Assembly (NCBI RefSeq): GCF_000711825.1
Contig: NZ_JONJ01000016.1
Span: 1-64,000, forward strand
Reading direction: 5' to 3'
Source: [Clostridium] aminophilum DSM 10710
Lineage (GTDB): Bacteria; Bacillota; Clostridia; Lachnospirales; Lachnospiraceae
DNA length: 64,000 nt
This document shows, piece by piece, positions 33,111 to 41,849 of the stretch (positions are counted from its first letter, which is position 1; each line of letters begins with the position of its first letter). A program made the position numbers and the translations under genes. The notes under the pieces are model-generated. The model was not told where the DNA came from. It saw only the letters and a list, made by a program, of their open reading frames with translations, and searched no databases.

Positions 33111-34550
33111 TCAGCCGGCTGCATGATTTCTGTGTTCCCGTTTATTCTGTGAAGCGTGCGTACGCGCAAAAGAGTTCTTCATTTCTTCCCACTTCGGCCA
33201 CATTTCCCGCTCCCATTTCACCGGGTCCGCAAAATATTCCCGTGTAAGATCCACAATCTGTTTTCCGCACCAGTACACCCCAAGCAGATTCACCAGAGTA
33301 TACAGTCCCGCAAAGAAATCCACATAACTGATCAAAGCGGATATTCCGATCAGGCCTCCGCCAAGAATCAGCCCGAGCATCAGCCATCTGGATGCGTGCC
33401 CTGCATGTTCTCCGACATACCGGCGGAACATCGCTTCGATAAATTCAATCTGTGCGCAGGCGGTCGTAAAGGTGAACAGCACCACCGAGATTGTCACAAG
33501 CAGTCCGCCTCCGGTTCCCAGTGCGCTCTGAAATGCCGTAGATGTCATGACTGCCGCGTCAATCGGTTCCGTCCATACTCCGGTCGTCAAAATAACCAGA
33601 CAGGTCATGGTACATACCACAATCGTATCAAAGAACACCTCGAATACCGCCCACATGGACTGCTGAATCGGATGATTCACATCCGCTACTGCATGGAGAA
33701 TGGTCGTCACACCGGTTCCTGCATCATTGGAAAAACATCCTCTCGCCACACCCCAGCGAATCGACTGCGTGACCACTGCGCCGGCAAATCCGCCGATGGC
33801 CGCTCTTCCGGTAAATGCTCCCGCAAAGATCGATCCCACTGCTGCCGGAAGATTCTGAACATTCATCAGGATGACAATGACACATCCGATCATATACATT
33901 GCACTCATCAGAGGAACCAGTTTCTCGGTAACATTCAGCAGAGAACGGATTCCGCCGATGACAACAATACCGACCAGAATTGTCAGGACAACCGTGGTCG
34001 CCAGTCTCGGTGTGCCCAGTCCGACCAGATTGTCCACACCGGAACCGATCTGCGCCGATGCGGCAAGGAACAGACATACAATACAAATCACAGCATACAC
34101 CGGAGAAATCCATTTCCATCCGGTTCCTTCCGTCAGATAAAACTGCGGTCCGCCTTCCCACTCGCCTTCCGGATTCAGATGGCGATACTTCATACTCATG
34201 GTTGTCTCACAGTATTTTACGATACTGCAGAACAGTCCGGAAAGCCACAGCCAGAACACTCCGCCCGGCCCTCCGTATGCAATTGCCATTGCCGTTCCGA
34301 TAATATTTCCGGCGCCGAGCGTGGACGCCAACGCGCCCGTCACGGCCTTAAATCCGGAAATCTTACCCTCTTCCGTTTTCTGCCCAAAGGATTTTCCGAT
34401 CGTGTTCTTCAGGATAAATCCAAGCTTTGTAAACTGCGGAAAACCTAACCGGACAGACATTACAATTCCGCCGCCCACAACCCAAATCAGCATCGGGATT
34501 CCCCAGAGCCAGTTGGTAAATGCCATAATACCGTCAAGAATCATCTGCAT
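33111..34550 (-). CDS. Sodium:alanine (AGCS) symporter
   Basis: The 479-residue transporter belongs to the AGCS family and has about eleven membrane helices. Characteristic stretches are VGGGIVMSVRLGFPQF, ALASTLGAGNIIGTAMAI, GGPGGVFWLW and SNDAGTGVTTILHAVA. It imports alanine, glycine or related amino acids with Na+. AGGAG lies 9 bp before the ATG at 34550; the GTG at 34556 is only 3 bp from it and is less likely. The amidotransferase-like gene follows, probably co-transcribed. Confidence 0.9.
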   Translation of the reverse strand: MQMILDGIMAFTNWLWGIPMLIWVVGGGIVMSVRLGFPQFTKLGFILKNTIGKSFGQKTEEGKISGFKAVTGALASTLGAGNIIGTAMAIAYGGPGGVFWLWLSGLFCSIVKYCETTMSMKYRHLNPEGEWEGGPQFYLTEGTGWKWISPVYAVICIVCLFLAASAQIGSGVDNLVGLGTPRLATTVVLTILVGIVVIGGIRSLLNVTEKLVPLMSAMYMIGCVIVILMNVQNLPAAVGSIFAGAFTGRAAIGGFAGAVVTQSIRWGVARGCFSNDAGTGVTTILHAVADVNHPIQQSMWAVFEVFFDTIVVCTMTCLVILTTGVWTEPIDAAVMTSTAFQSALGTGGGLLVTISVVLFTFTTACAQIEFIEAMFRRYVGEHAGHASRWLMLGLILGGGLIGISALISYVDFFAGLYTLVNLLGVYWCGKQIVDLTREYFADPVKWEREMWPKWEEMKNSFARTHASQNKREHRNHAAG

Positions 34551-34803
34551 TTTCACTTTCTCCTTTTTGTCCTGTACTTTCTCATCCTATACCGACGGAA
34601 AGAATTACCGGAATGCCGCGCGCTGAATACAGACCGGATCTTTCTTTCCGCGTTCCTTCTGTTTCATGCTAAATCCGGCAGTTCGCTCGATGTCAATACA
34701 GAATGTCAGCACTTTCGGGAGAAAAAAAGGAGTTCAATCCATTTATCTGTAAATTTAAACCGTATCACTTATATTTCGTTTTTTTGTGATTTTTGTTTCT
34801 CTT

Positions 34804-36048
34804 TTACTCCCGAAAAAACCGGTCACCATAATATGCATATAGTGTCAGCGGTTCTCCGTTTACATGTTCCGTATACATATGATGCTTCAGCGTTTTCACG
34901 GCAACTCCCATCTTTTCCATATTCAACCGGAATCCGTTTTTCCGGTATTCTTCCGCAAAATCTCTGGGATCCAGCATGTGTTCCAGACCCTCCGGATATT
35001 TTTTCCTCAGACGGACTCTGCTCTCGGACTGCGGAGGAAGCCCGATGTAAGCACCGATAATTTTTGAATCTTCTTTCAGACACTCGTGAATATCCTGGAT
35101 CTGACATTGTTTGTGATAGAAACCGTATTCATTTTCTCCGAAGAGCGCCAGATAAAGATCAATGCATTGCGGAGCCAGCGGAAGTGCCTCCCCCGCATCC
35201 GCAATATACAGAATATCCAGTCCCTGAAACTGTGATTCGATATTGGATTTGTATTTTTCCAATGTCTCTGCGTATTTGTCAACAATAATATACGTCACAT
35301 CATGCGGAAGCGACGACAAAAAATTATACGTAAAGAAAAAACCGTTGATGTTCGCCTCAAAAACTGTTTTTCCACGCAGGTCCATTTTTTCAATCTTTTC
35401 TCTCATATAATCAGTGCATCGGAGAGCCGCTGTATTAAACTCCGATCCCGTATCATGATACAGTTTTCTCTCCAGATCCGGCATATCATGTGCACCGGTA
35501 TACACGTTTCCGGTCCGGACAATGCCATTTCGAATCTCTGCACAATAACCGCATTCGCACGTCAGCGCACCGGCAATGATATATCTGGACGCGATATGCG
35601 CATCTTCAATATTCAGCTGTTTTCGGCATTTCGGGCAGTACAGCATTTCGACACAGCGCAGCGGAACGCCGCTGATTCCCTTGCTGGTACTGTTCTTTCG
35701 GATCGTAATTTCGCGTATTTCCTCATTGATCTGCGCAATGCTTTTGTCCAACTGTTCCCGCAGCATCGCGATCTCATTTTTCTTTCGCACCAGCAGTTCC
35801 AGACACTGGTTCAGCGTTGCCGGATCTGTCATACTGGCCATCCGGCGCAAAAACATGAAATTGTTGATTTCTTCCAGACTGAACTTCATTCCCTTCAACT
35901 TCATGATGAAATCCAGATCTTCCTGATCTTTCTGTGAAAAATCCATGCGGCTTCCCTGCACCTTTGGCGCAAGAAGTCCGTTTTTTACATAAAAACGAAC
36001 CGTATCTCTCGAGATATCGTATAATTCACAAAATGCACCTATCTTCAT
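34804..36048 (-). CDS. MerR-family regulator fused to zinc ribbon and methyltransferase-like domain
   Basis: The 414-residue protein starts with a MerR winged helix (KIGAFCELYDISRDTVRFYV, residues 2-21) and a dimerisation coiled coil (about 75-120). A four-cysteine zinc ribbon follows (CPKCRKQL...CECGYCAE, about 135-170), then a 240-residue Rossmann-like region that lines up with class I SAM-dependent methyltransferases (KTVFEANINGFFFTYNFL, YIIVDKYAETLEKY, IDLYLALFGENEYGF). The glycine-rich SAM loop is degenerate, so it may bind rather than methylate. The ribbon-methyltransferase order recalls RlmA-type enzymes. GGAGG lies ahead of the ATG at 36048. It follows eutH by 42 bp and probably controls that operon. 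Confidence 0.8.
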   Translation of the reverse strand: MKIGAFCELYDISRDTVRFYVKNGLLAPKVQGSRMDFSQKDQEDLDFIMKLKGMKFSLEEINNFMFLRRMASMTDPATLNQCLELLVRKKNEIAMLREQLDKSIAQINEEIREITIRKNSTSKGISGVPLRCVEMLYCPKCRKQLNIEDAHIASRYIIAGALTCECGYCAEIRNGIVRTGNVYTGAHDMPDLERKLYHDTGSEFNTAALRCTDYMREKIEKMDLRGKTVFEANINGFFFTYNFLSSLPHDVTYIIVDKYAETLEKYKSNIESQFQGLDILYIADAGEALPLAPQCIDLYLALFGENEYGFYHKQCQIQDIHECLKEDSKIIGAYIGLPPQSESRVRLRKKYPEGLEHMLDPRDFAEEYRKNGFRLNMEKMGVAVKTLKHHMYTEHVNGEPLTLYAYYGDRFFRE

Positions 36049-36090
36049 TGCCGATCCTCCCGTCCTCATTATACCGATTTTCCATCGAAA

Positions 36091-37239
36091 TCACCGAATA
36101 TTTGCACTTTCGTTTAAGCGCGCTTTCCCCGGAATGCCTGCGGTCCTCTCCTTATCCCGCAAACAGGCGGAAGAGTGACATCCCACCGCTGCGGCAATCG
36201 CCATACCGGTTATTCCCGCCGCAAATTTTCCGGCAATCATCGGCATAACGCCCTGCGGATACACTGCTGAAATGTATCCCAGATGATCTCCCAGCAGAGT
36301 TTCCGCCGGCGTCAGAAATGCCAGCATCATGACAATTCCGCGATCATTCATATGCTGCAATCGTTCAAACGCGGGGATCGGATTGGCCATACCGGATATC
36401 ATTCCGATCACCGCATCTTCATCGACGCGCAAAACCTGCGCCGCTCCCGAAAAAACGGCTGAAAACGATTTCCGGAGAAAATGTACCAGGGGATAGGCCC
36501 CGGAGAGAGTCAAACCGATCTCACAGATGAGCCCGATCTGTTCCCTCAGCGGACTCATCCCGGGCAGGATCGTAATCCCGGACTGTTGCTCCAGAATACC
36601 GAACACCAGCCATAAAATACCAAGCCCGGACAGGATGCGGGAAAAGGCAAGAAATGACGCAATGGTCTTCTGCGGTCTCAGGGATAACATTACCGTCAGC
36701 AGCGCAGCGGCCACCAGAACGGGAACACTTCCGCGAATCACCTTCTCCAGTGGAAGATTGCCGACCAGTCCTCCCACAAGTATGCTGACCGGTGAACAGA
36801 TTATCCCGATCAGAATCCCCTTCAGGGCTATGTCACGCTTCTCAGGCGGGCAGTATCCGATTCCCACCGGGATCGTAAAAGAAATTGCCGTTCCCATCGT
36901 CGCCGCAAGAAGGACGCCGGAAATCATGCGATAATCCGGATCCCGGGTCATTTCGCGCGCAATCGAAAAACCTCCCATATCAATTGCGAGCATCATCCCG
37001 GAAAACACCGACGAATCCGATCCGATCATTCGAAACACGCCCTCAAGTGCGGGACCGATGTTTTTTCCGATCAGCGGCGCAGCGCACATGATTCCGGCCA
37101 TCATCAGAATCAGATCCCCGGTTGTCCGAATCCCTTTTTCAAATTCCGTTCCATATCCGTATCTGCCATCAAAAAGGATCTTATCCGCCGCGCCGATCAT
37201 CATAAACAGCATCATAATTCCAACCACAATCCCGCTCAT
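36091..37239 (-). CDS. eutH: EutH-type ethanolamine transporter
   Basis: The 382-residue membrane protein has about ten to eleven helices and matches EutH: SGIVVGIMMLFMMIGAADKI at the start, GTEFEKGIRTTGDLILMMAG, MGGFSIAREMTRDP and GMANPIPAFERL. EutH facilitates ethanolamine (or protonated ethanolamine) entry. No ethanolamine ammonia-lyase or microcompartment genes are nearby, so it is an orphan eutH, perhaps for salvage or sensing. GGAGG precedes the ATG at 37239. It leads an operon with the MerR-type fusion regulator, and its promoter has the long spacer typical of MerR control. It may relate to the phosphatidylethanolamine operon at 42-45.5 kb. Confidence 0.88.
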   Translation of the reverse strand: MSGIVVGIMMLFMMIGAADKILFDGRYGYGTEFEKGIRTTGDLILMMAGIMCAAPLIGKNIGPALEGVFRMIGSDSSVFSGMMLAIDMGGFSIAREMTRDPDYRMISGVLLAATMGTAISFTIPVGIGYCPPEKRDIALKGILIGIICSPVSILVGGLVGNLPLEKVIRGSVPVLVAAALLTVMLSLRPQKTIASFLAFSRILSGLGILWLVFGILEQQSGITILPGMSPLREQIGLICEIGLTLSGAYPLVHFLRKSFSAVFSGAAQVLRVDEDAVIGMISGMANPIPAFERLQHMNDRGIVMMLAFLTPAETLLGDHLGYISAVYPQGVMPMIAGKFAAGITGMAIAAAVGCHSSACLRDKERTAGIPGKARLNESANIR

Positions 37240-37278
37240 TGTTTTCCTCCAGGTCCATTTTTCAGCACTATAAGCCGG

Positions 37279-37309
37279 ATTGTAAAACATGGAGTTAACT
37301 CTACGTCAA
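37279..37309 (-). promoter_or_regulatory. MerR-type promoter of the eutH operon (19-bp spacer, palindromic operator)
   Basis: On the minus strand -35 TTGACG (37304-37309) and -10 TACAAT (37279-37284) are 19 bp apart. The spacer contains the perfect palindrome GAGTTAACTC (37292-37301). Long spacers with a centred palindrome are the hallmark of MerR-activated promoters. Confidence 0.82.
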
Positions 37310-37548
37310 CCGAAACCGTTTTTTCCGGTCCGGATCCTGCTTTTTCAGTGAAATGCGGATCATTTTCCTTCTCAGAAACTTTTCAAATACAATATTCTTC
37401 CGCTCCCATCCGGCCATGCCCAGCAAAGGTATTGTGGATGTTTTCCACGCGCCGGATATGAATCAGACCTCACAATTCTCCCGATCTATGTTAGAATATA
37501 ATCACGCATTTGGGGGTTAAACAAATACTGAAAAAGGAGCCTTTCACC

Positions 37549-38073
37549 ATGTCTGAACAAAAGCGGGGTTTTACTCTTGCAGAGCTTTTGATTGTTGTCG
37601 CTGTCATCGCAGTCCTTGTCGCGGTCAGTATTCCGATTTTTTCTTCTCAATTGGAAAAATCCCGCCGTGCGGTTGACTTAAGCAACATGAAAGTTATCTC
37701 CGATGGCTTATCTGTCGCATATCTGAGCAATGACCTGACTTTTCCGAAAAACTACATTTCCGTTACGGTCTTCTCGGATGAAAAAACCGAAGGAGATGCA
37801 GCGAAGTCAACGGTAGTCTTTATCGACGGTCAGGGTGTCAGCACTGCCATGGAAGAAAAACTGAATTCACAGTTTGGGCTCAAACTTGACCAGATGAAAA
37901 TCCACAGCACAAAGGCAATCTGGAAAAACGGATATACGGTTGTGATTGACAAGCAGGGAAATCTCTCCTACAGTTACGTCAAATCCAATCAGGGGTATTC
38001 TGATGTATGGAGTTTCTGGGACACCCGTTATCACGGCTTCAGTCCCATCAATGACCAGAACCGGGATTATTGA
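37549..38073 (+). CDS. Orphan type IV pilin-like (prepilin) protein
   Basis: The 174-residue protein has a class III signal: the short leader MSEQKRG, cleavage before Phe in RGFTLAELLIVVAVIAVLVA with Glu5 of the mature protein, then a hydrophobic helix. The rest is an unfamiliar globular domain of about 130 residues containing YGVW-like aromatic residues near its end (SYVKSNQGYSDVWSFWDTR). No pilus ATPase, prepilin peptidase or platform gene is present, so it would depend on machinery encoded elsewhere. The ATG at 37549 is used because AAGGAG lies 10 bp upstream; an in-frame start at 37510 precedes that site. Role unknown. Confidence 0.82.
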   Translation: MSEQKRGFTLAELLIVVAVIAVLVAVSIPIFSSQLEKSRRAVDLSNMKVISDGLSVAYLSNDLTFPKNYISVTVFSDEKTEGDAAKSTVVFIDGQGVSTAMEEKLNSQFGLKLDQMKIHSTKAIWKNGYTVVIDKQGNLSYSYVKSNQGYSDVWSFWDTRYHGFSPINDQNRDY

Positions 38074-38093
38074 TCATCTTCGTACAATGAGCG

Positions 38094-38189
38094 AAACACA
38101 TTTCGCAAAGCCCTTTCCCTTCAACGGCATGCACATCCTCGCGGAGCGTTTTCTGTCATAGGAAAAGTCGGAGAAATCTCCCATGACGG
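38094..38189. repeat. Dispersed intergenic stem-loop repeat, copy E
   Basis: CGGCATGCACATCCTCGCGG (from 38125), AGCGTTTT and then a hairpin formed by CTGTCATAGG and CCCATGACGG (about 38153-38189). It abuts the terminator at 38190-38231. Confidence 0.65.
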
Positions 38190-38231
38190 AAAAACGGGCG
38201 GCCGCACCGACTTATGTCAGCGCAGCCGCCC
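38190..38231 (-). terminator. Terminator of the lipoprotein gene
   Basis: GGGCGGC (38196-38202) pairs with GCCGCCC (38225-38231), and minus-strand transcripts run into five T residues. Confidence 0.8.
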
Positions 38232-38237
38232 CATGTT

Positions 38238-39032
38238 TCATCCGTCTAAATTGCTGTAAAAGCTGTCGATATTCTCCTCCGGCAGTTTCACCGGATCCCA
38301 TCCGTAATCCTGATATTGCGTAATGCCCAGTCCGTTCGCCGCAACATAGTTGGCGATGATCTGTGCGCGCGTTTTTTCCGCCTCCTTCTCATCCCGGCTG
38401 ATATACGCATCATAGTGAGATCCAAAAATCTTCTTCGCGCTCGGGGTAAAACCGGAACCGTCTTCCACCCGGTCAAATCCGGTCACCTCATAACCGCTGT
38501 CCGTCGATTTGATATGAATGCATCCCGGAAACGAACCGCCGGATTCGGTCTTCAGTGTGTCGCCGTCCAGAGAGTAATTGTAAAACTGGAAATCACCGTA
38601 AACCCGGATATCTTCTTTATTGCTCTCATCCTCATAGATTATGACCGGACAGGGGATTCCGACATCGGCAGCATCGAAATACTGTCCCAGTTCTTTCGCC
38701 ATATAATCATACAAAACCGTGTAATACAGTTCCGGTCCCGGATATTCATAGGCCGGAAGTGCCGATTTTGTATTGTTTTTTTCTTTTGAGGATGCTTCGC
38801 CTGAGACGGCATGGCCGGAATCGTTCTCTTTTGAAATCGCTTCTGACGCCTTCGTCTCCTCTGTATCTATACTTTCTTCCTTTGCTGCCGAACTGCTCTC
38901 TTCCATCCGATTCTCCGCCGTACTCACGGACGAAGCGCCATCCGAAGCCTTCTTTGCGGAACCGCATCCGTTCATCAAAACGACTGCTCCGGCCGCCATC
39001 AGCACTGCTGCTATGTATCTGTATCCTCTCAT
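38238..39032 (-). CDS. Lipoprotein of unknown function
   Basis: The 264-residue precursor has a lipoprotein signal ending VVLMNGC (Cys23), a long low-complexity linker rich in Ser, Glu, Lys and Ala (about 25-90), and a globular domain of about 170 residues (YPGPELYYTVLYDYMAKELG, IPCPVIIYEDESNKEDIRVY, GWDPVKLPEENIDSFYSNLD). I do not recognise the globular domain. It would be anchored on the outer membrane face and extend into the wall. It stands alone, with its own terminator. Confidence 0.82.
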   Translation of the reverse strand: MRGYRYIAAVLMAAGAVVLMNGCGSAKKASDGASSVSTAENRMEESSSAAKEESIDTEETKASEAISKENDSGHAVSGEASSKEKNNTKSALPAYEYPGPELYYTVLYDYMAKELGQYFDAADVGIPCPVIIYEDESNKEDIRVYGDFQFYNYSLDGDTLKTESGGSFPGCIHIKSTDSGYEVTGFDRVEDGSGFTPSAKKIFGSHYDAYISRDEKEAEKTRAQIIANYVAANGLGITQYQDYGWDPVKLPEENIDSFYSNLDG

Positions 39033-39294
39033 CTCATTTCCCCATGTTTCTTCCTGCGCCTGTATATCATTTCAGTTACATTTTTTATTATACCCAAAAC
39101 GAAACTAAATTTATGTCATTTTCCTGACTTGTTTTATTACAAATCATGTTACAATTACAGAAAACAAAGTCCGCAGGAGGCTTTTCACCTCCGAAAATAT
39201 CCCGGCGTTTTCCTGCAACCAAAACCGCACAAAAACCATGTCAAAACCGGAAACATTGAGTCTTTAAAGTCGTACTTTATAAGGAGGTATCACC

Positions 39295-39672
39295 TTGAAA
39301 ATTACAACTTTCAACCCGCTCATCGTTACCAGAGACGCGCCATCGGCAATCGCTTTATTTGAGGAATTGGGCTTTCAGCGCCGTCACACCAAAGAAGGCA
39401 TCAGCATGAACAATGTCACAGATGTTCGCATGAAGGATGCCAACGGTTTCCATGTGGACATCGCCGAGGGAAACGGTGAATGGACAATGATCCGGATCAA
39501 TGTCGATAATCTGGAAGAGGCCATCACTTTTCTCGAAGCCCGCGGTTTCCACAAAGCAAGACATGAGGCTGCCAACAAGACGGTGGACACCGGCTCCTCC
39601 CGGTTCAATATCATGGTTTCGCCTTCCGGAACCATCTTTGCAGTTTCACAGCATACGAAAGAGAATGACTGA
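39295..39672 (+). CDS. VOC (glyoxalase-like) family protein
   Basis: The 125-residue protein has the paired beta-alpha-beta-beta-beta layout of the vicinal oxygen chelate fold (FNPLIVTRDAPSAIALFEEL, TMIRINVDNLEEAITFLEA, FNIMVSPSGTIFAVSQH). Members include glyoxalase I, fosfomycin resistance and bleomycin-binding proteins; no metal or substrate residues clear enough for a finer call were seen. It uses a TTG start with GGAGGT 6 bp upstream. It is monocistronic, with a strong terminator shared with hsp20. Confidence 0.82.
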   Translation: MKITTFNPLIVTRDAPSAIALFEELGFQRRHTKEGISMNNVTDVRMKDANGFHVDIAEGNGEWTMIRINVDNLEEAITFLEARGFHKARHEAANKTVDTGSSRFNIMVSPSGTIFAVSQHTKEND

Positions 39673-39690
39673 TCTATAAGAATATAATCG

Positions 39691-39733
39691 TAGCGCCGCG
39701 CACCGGATGAAACCCAACCGGTGTGCGGCGCTA
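39691..39733. terminator. Bidirectional terminator between VOC and Hsp20 genes
   Basis: TAGCGCCGCGCACCGG and CCGGTGTGCGGCGCTA form a 16-bp stem with one G-U pair. Confidence 0.85.
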
Positions 39734-39791
39734 TTGTGTTTATCTGTTTTTTCTGCTGTCAGAATAATACTTCCAAGATCTTTTGAAAAAC

Positions 39792-40238
39792 TCACTTGAT
39801 CTCCAGATATTTGTTCTGTGCGGCAATCTGCTTCGGCTCCTCCTTCGGCATGGTCAGATGCAATACACCGTCCCTAAATTCCGCATTGATATCTTCTTTC
39901 CGAACCTGGCTGCCGACATAAAAGCTCCGGGACATTGCCCCGACATAACGCTCTCTTCGGATATATTTCTTATCCTCGTCTTTTTCTTCCTTGTCCAGAG
40001 ACTTATCCGTGGATATCGTCAGATAACCGTTTTCCAGAGACGCGTGAACATCCTCTTTCTTAAATCCCGGAAGATCAATCGCGATCTCGTAGTTTCCGTC
40101 TTTTTCCTGAACGTCGGTCTTCATAAGATTGCGGGCGTGCTTTCCATACAAAGTCTGATCCACATCCGGCATCTTCGGCATACGGAAATCGAACCAGTCA
40201 TCAAATAAGCTGTCTTCAAAAATACTAGGCATTAACAT
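39792..40238 (-). CDS. Hsp20/alpha-crystallin small heat-shock protein
   Basis: The 148-residue chaperone holdase has a short N-terminal arm, an alpha-crystallin domain (about 38-140: KDGNYEIAIDLPGFKKEDVH, NGYLTISTDKS) with the dimer-interface stretch AEFRDGVLHLTMPKEE, and a C-terminal tail. It would bind unfolding proteins during heat or other stress. GGAGG precedes the ATG. A CIRCE element overlaps its -35 box, so it should be repressed by HrcA and induced by heat, as for Hsp18 in clostridia. Confidence 0.93.
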   Translation of the reverse strand: MLMPSIFEDSLFDDWFDFRMPKMPDVDQTLYGKHARNLMKTDVQEKDGNYEIAIDLPGFKKEDVHASLENGYLTISTDKSLDKEEKDEDKKYIRRERYVGAMSRSFYVGSQVRKEDINAEFRDGVLHLTMPKEEPKQIAAQNKYLEIK

Positions 40239-40372
40239 ACATCATTCCTCCATTCTGTACGGTCAAAAACATTTCCTGACTTCCTGTATTTTCGGACAAA
40301 GGGGAGATCGGATCGGTACACCCATTCTCATCGTTTCCGGATGTCTGTTCTCTCTTTCCTTTGTTCAATTAT

Positions 40373-40414
40373 GGTATAGCACTTTTGTTAGCACTCGTCA
40401 ATAGTGAGTGCTGA
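40373..40414 (-). promoter_or_regulatory. Heat-shock promoter with CIRCE operator
   Basis: TTAGCACTC-N9-GAGTGCTGA (40388-40414) matches the CIRCE consensus with one change. On the minus strand, -35 TTGACG (40396-40401) and -10 TATACC (40373-40378) are spaced 17 bp, and CIRCE overlaps the -35 box. Confidence 0.93.
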
Positions 40415-40550
40415 TATTTTTTTTCTATTCCGTCAACATGAACTCTATTAAACGTATTTCTCAGGTCCGAATAGCCACATAGCTTCACTCCGGTTCGTTT
40501 ACCTACAATTCCTAATCCGACGAATCCTAATAAAAATCTTTCTCCAATAT

Positions 40551-41003
40551 TTACAACTTATTGAATGATTCACATACCCAACATGGCTCTGTTCCTGTTT
40601 TAATCCATTCAGGTTTTTCCAAAAAAACATTGCTATCTTTTTGCTTCTGTCTGTATCCATATACACGTTTATACTTCTCGTATTGTTTAATTGGATCTCT
40701 CTTGATTATATATCGCCAATCTGTTTTAACACTGCGCACTATCATCATTCGCGGCGAATAGTTTTTCCACAATTCCGGAATACTTTTTCCACTCGATGAT
40801 GGCTTTATTATATCCAGTTTTCGCAAGTTCCGACTTGAATCTAGATAAACAATATGTATAACTCCGATTTCTTGAATTTCATAAAACTCAATCATTTTGT
40901 AGACATCCGAATTCAGGAAATCCTGATAACGAGCCGAACATAAAATGTTGAATTTTTCCGTTCGGATATAGAATTTTAAAAATTCCTTTCGAATTTTATC
41001 CGC
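40551..41003 (-). pseudogene. Unrecognised AT-rich reading frame, probably lacking its start
   Basis: From the first ATG (40895) this frame encodes 114 residues (MIEFYEIQEIGVIHIVYLDS...), ending EPCWVCESFNKL. The frame stays open upstream to 41003 with protein-like sequence (KEFLKFYIRTEKFNILCSAR) but without any ATG, GTG or TTG that has a ribosome binding site. This suggests a gene that has lost its 5' end or a decayed remnant. Its base composition is much more AT-rich than the surrounding genes, like the neighbouring toxin-antitoxin region, so it may be acquired DNA. I recognise no domain. It could still be a short functional gene starting at 40895. Confidence 0.45.
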
Positions 41004-41052
41004 TTACCGCTCAGAGAAGTAATGATTTTTCATTACAATATAAAGAAAATCA

Positions 41053-41080
41053 TTGATTCCTAATGAACTATACATATAAT
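41053..41080 (+). promoter_or_regulatory. Promoter of the toxin-antitoxin operon
   Basis: TTGATT (41053-41058) and TATAAT (41075-41080) are 16 bp apart. AT-rich inverted repeats just downstream (ATAAT-AGA-ATTAT type) could be the antitoxin operator. Confidence 0.65.
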
Positions 41081-41129
41081 AGAATTATAAGCTATTTCAA
41101 AAGGTCTTAGATAAACGGAGGTTAATCAT

Positions 41130-41399
41130 ATGTCCAACGCTGTAAATATCAATTTCCGAATGGATGCTGAACTGAAGAAAAGCATGGAGAAGCTCTGCGA
41201 TGAACTGGGCATGTCCATGACCACTGCATTTACCATTTTCGCAAAAAAAATGACCCGAGAACATCGCATCCCGTTTGAAGTCTCGGCAGATCCTTTCTAT
41301 TCAGAAAGCAATATGAAATACCTGAACACCATCGTGAATGACATCAAAACCGGTAAGGCTCATTTCGCAGAGCACGAACTTCTGGAGGACGATGACTAA
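41130..41399 (+). CDS. RelB/DinJ-type antitoxin
   Basis: The 89-residue protein has an N-terminal ribbon-helix-helix DNA-binding domain (NINFRMDAELKKSMEKLCDE, LGMSMTTAFTIFAK) and an acidic C-terminal tail that would wrap and block the toxin. It should repress its own promoter alone and in complex with the toxin. GGAGG precedes the ATG, and its stop codon overlaps the toxin ATG by one base, the usual antitoxin-first order. Confidence 0.9.
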   Translation: MSNAVNINFRMDAELKKSMEKLCDELGMSMTTAFTIFAKKMTREHRIPFEVSADPFYSESNMKYLNTIVNDIKTGKAHFAEHELLEDDD

Positions 41400-41656
41400 T
41401 GGGGATACTGTGGGAAGACCGAGGATGGGAAGACTACCTTTTCTGGCAGTCTGAAGACAAGAAAATATTAAAGCGAATCAATTTGCTTATAAAAGACGCG
41501 CAGCGAACGCCTTTCACCGGGCTTGGAAAACCAGAACCATTGAAGGGAAATCTCAGCGGATATTGGAGCAGACGGATCAATGATGCAGATCGACTTGTCT
41601 ATGAGTACAAAGATGAGCAATTGCGAATCATCTCCTGTCGTGGCCACTATGAATAA
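41399..41656 (+). CDS. YoeB/Txe-type mRNA interferase toxin
   Basis: The 85-residue RelE-fold toxin has the YoeB active-site residues at their canonical positions: Glu46, Arg65, His83 and Tyr84 (C-terminal RGHYE). YoeB enzymes bind the ribosome and cut mRNA in the A site. Here the partner antitoxin is RelB/DinJ-like rather than the YefM type that accompanies YoeB in E. coli. The active site looks intact, so it is probably a working module. Confidence 0.92.
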   Translation: MGILWEDRGWEDYLFWQSEDKKILKRINLLIKDAQRTPFTGLGKPEPLKGNLSGYWSRRINDADRLVYEYKDEQLRIISCRGHYE

Positions 41657-41798
41657 TCAGGCTTTCCGAAACAACATTGAAAGATCCTGGATCGCTTTGA
41701 TTCCCTGATCTGTTTTTTGGTTCAGTTGTGGTTCAGATGATACCAAAATACCGCATTTTTGACGTTTTATTCTGCAATAAATCACATTTCAAAGCAAA

Positions 41799-41842
41799 AA
41801 AAACCGCCCAACCAAGCTTCATGGCTCAGTTGAACGGTTTCA
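41799..41842 (-). terminator. Terminator of tRNA-Trp
   Basis: AAACCGCCCAAC and GTTGAACGGTTT form an imperfect stem. The minus-strand transcript then meets a run of T residues. Confidence 0.75.
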
Positions 41843-41849
41843 CAATTTA

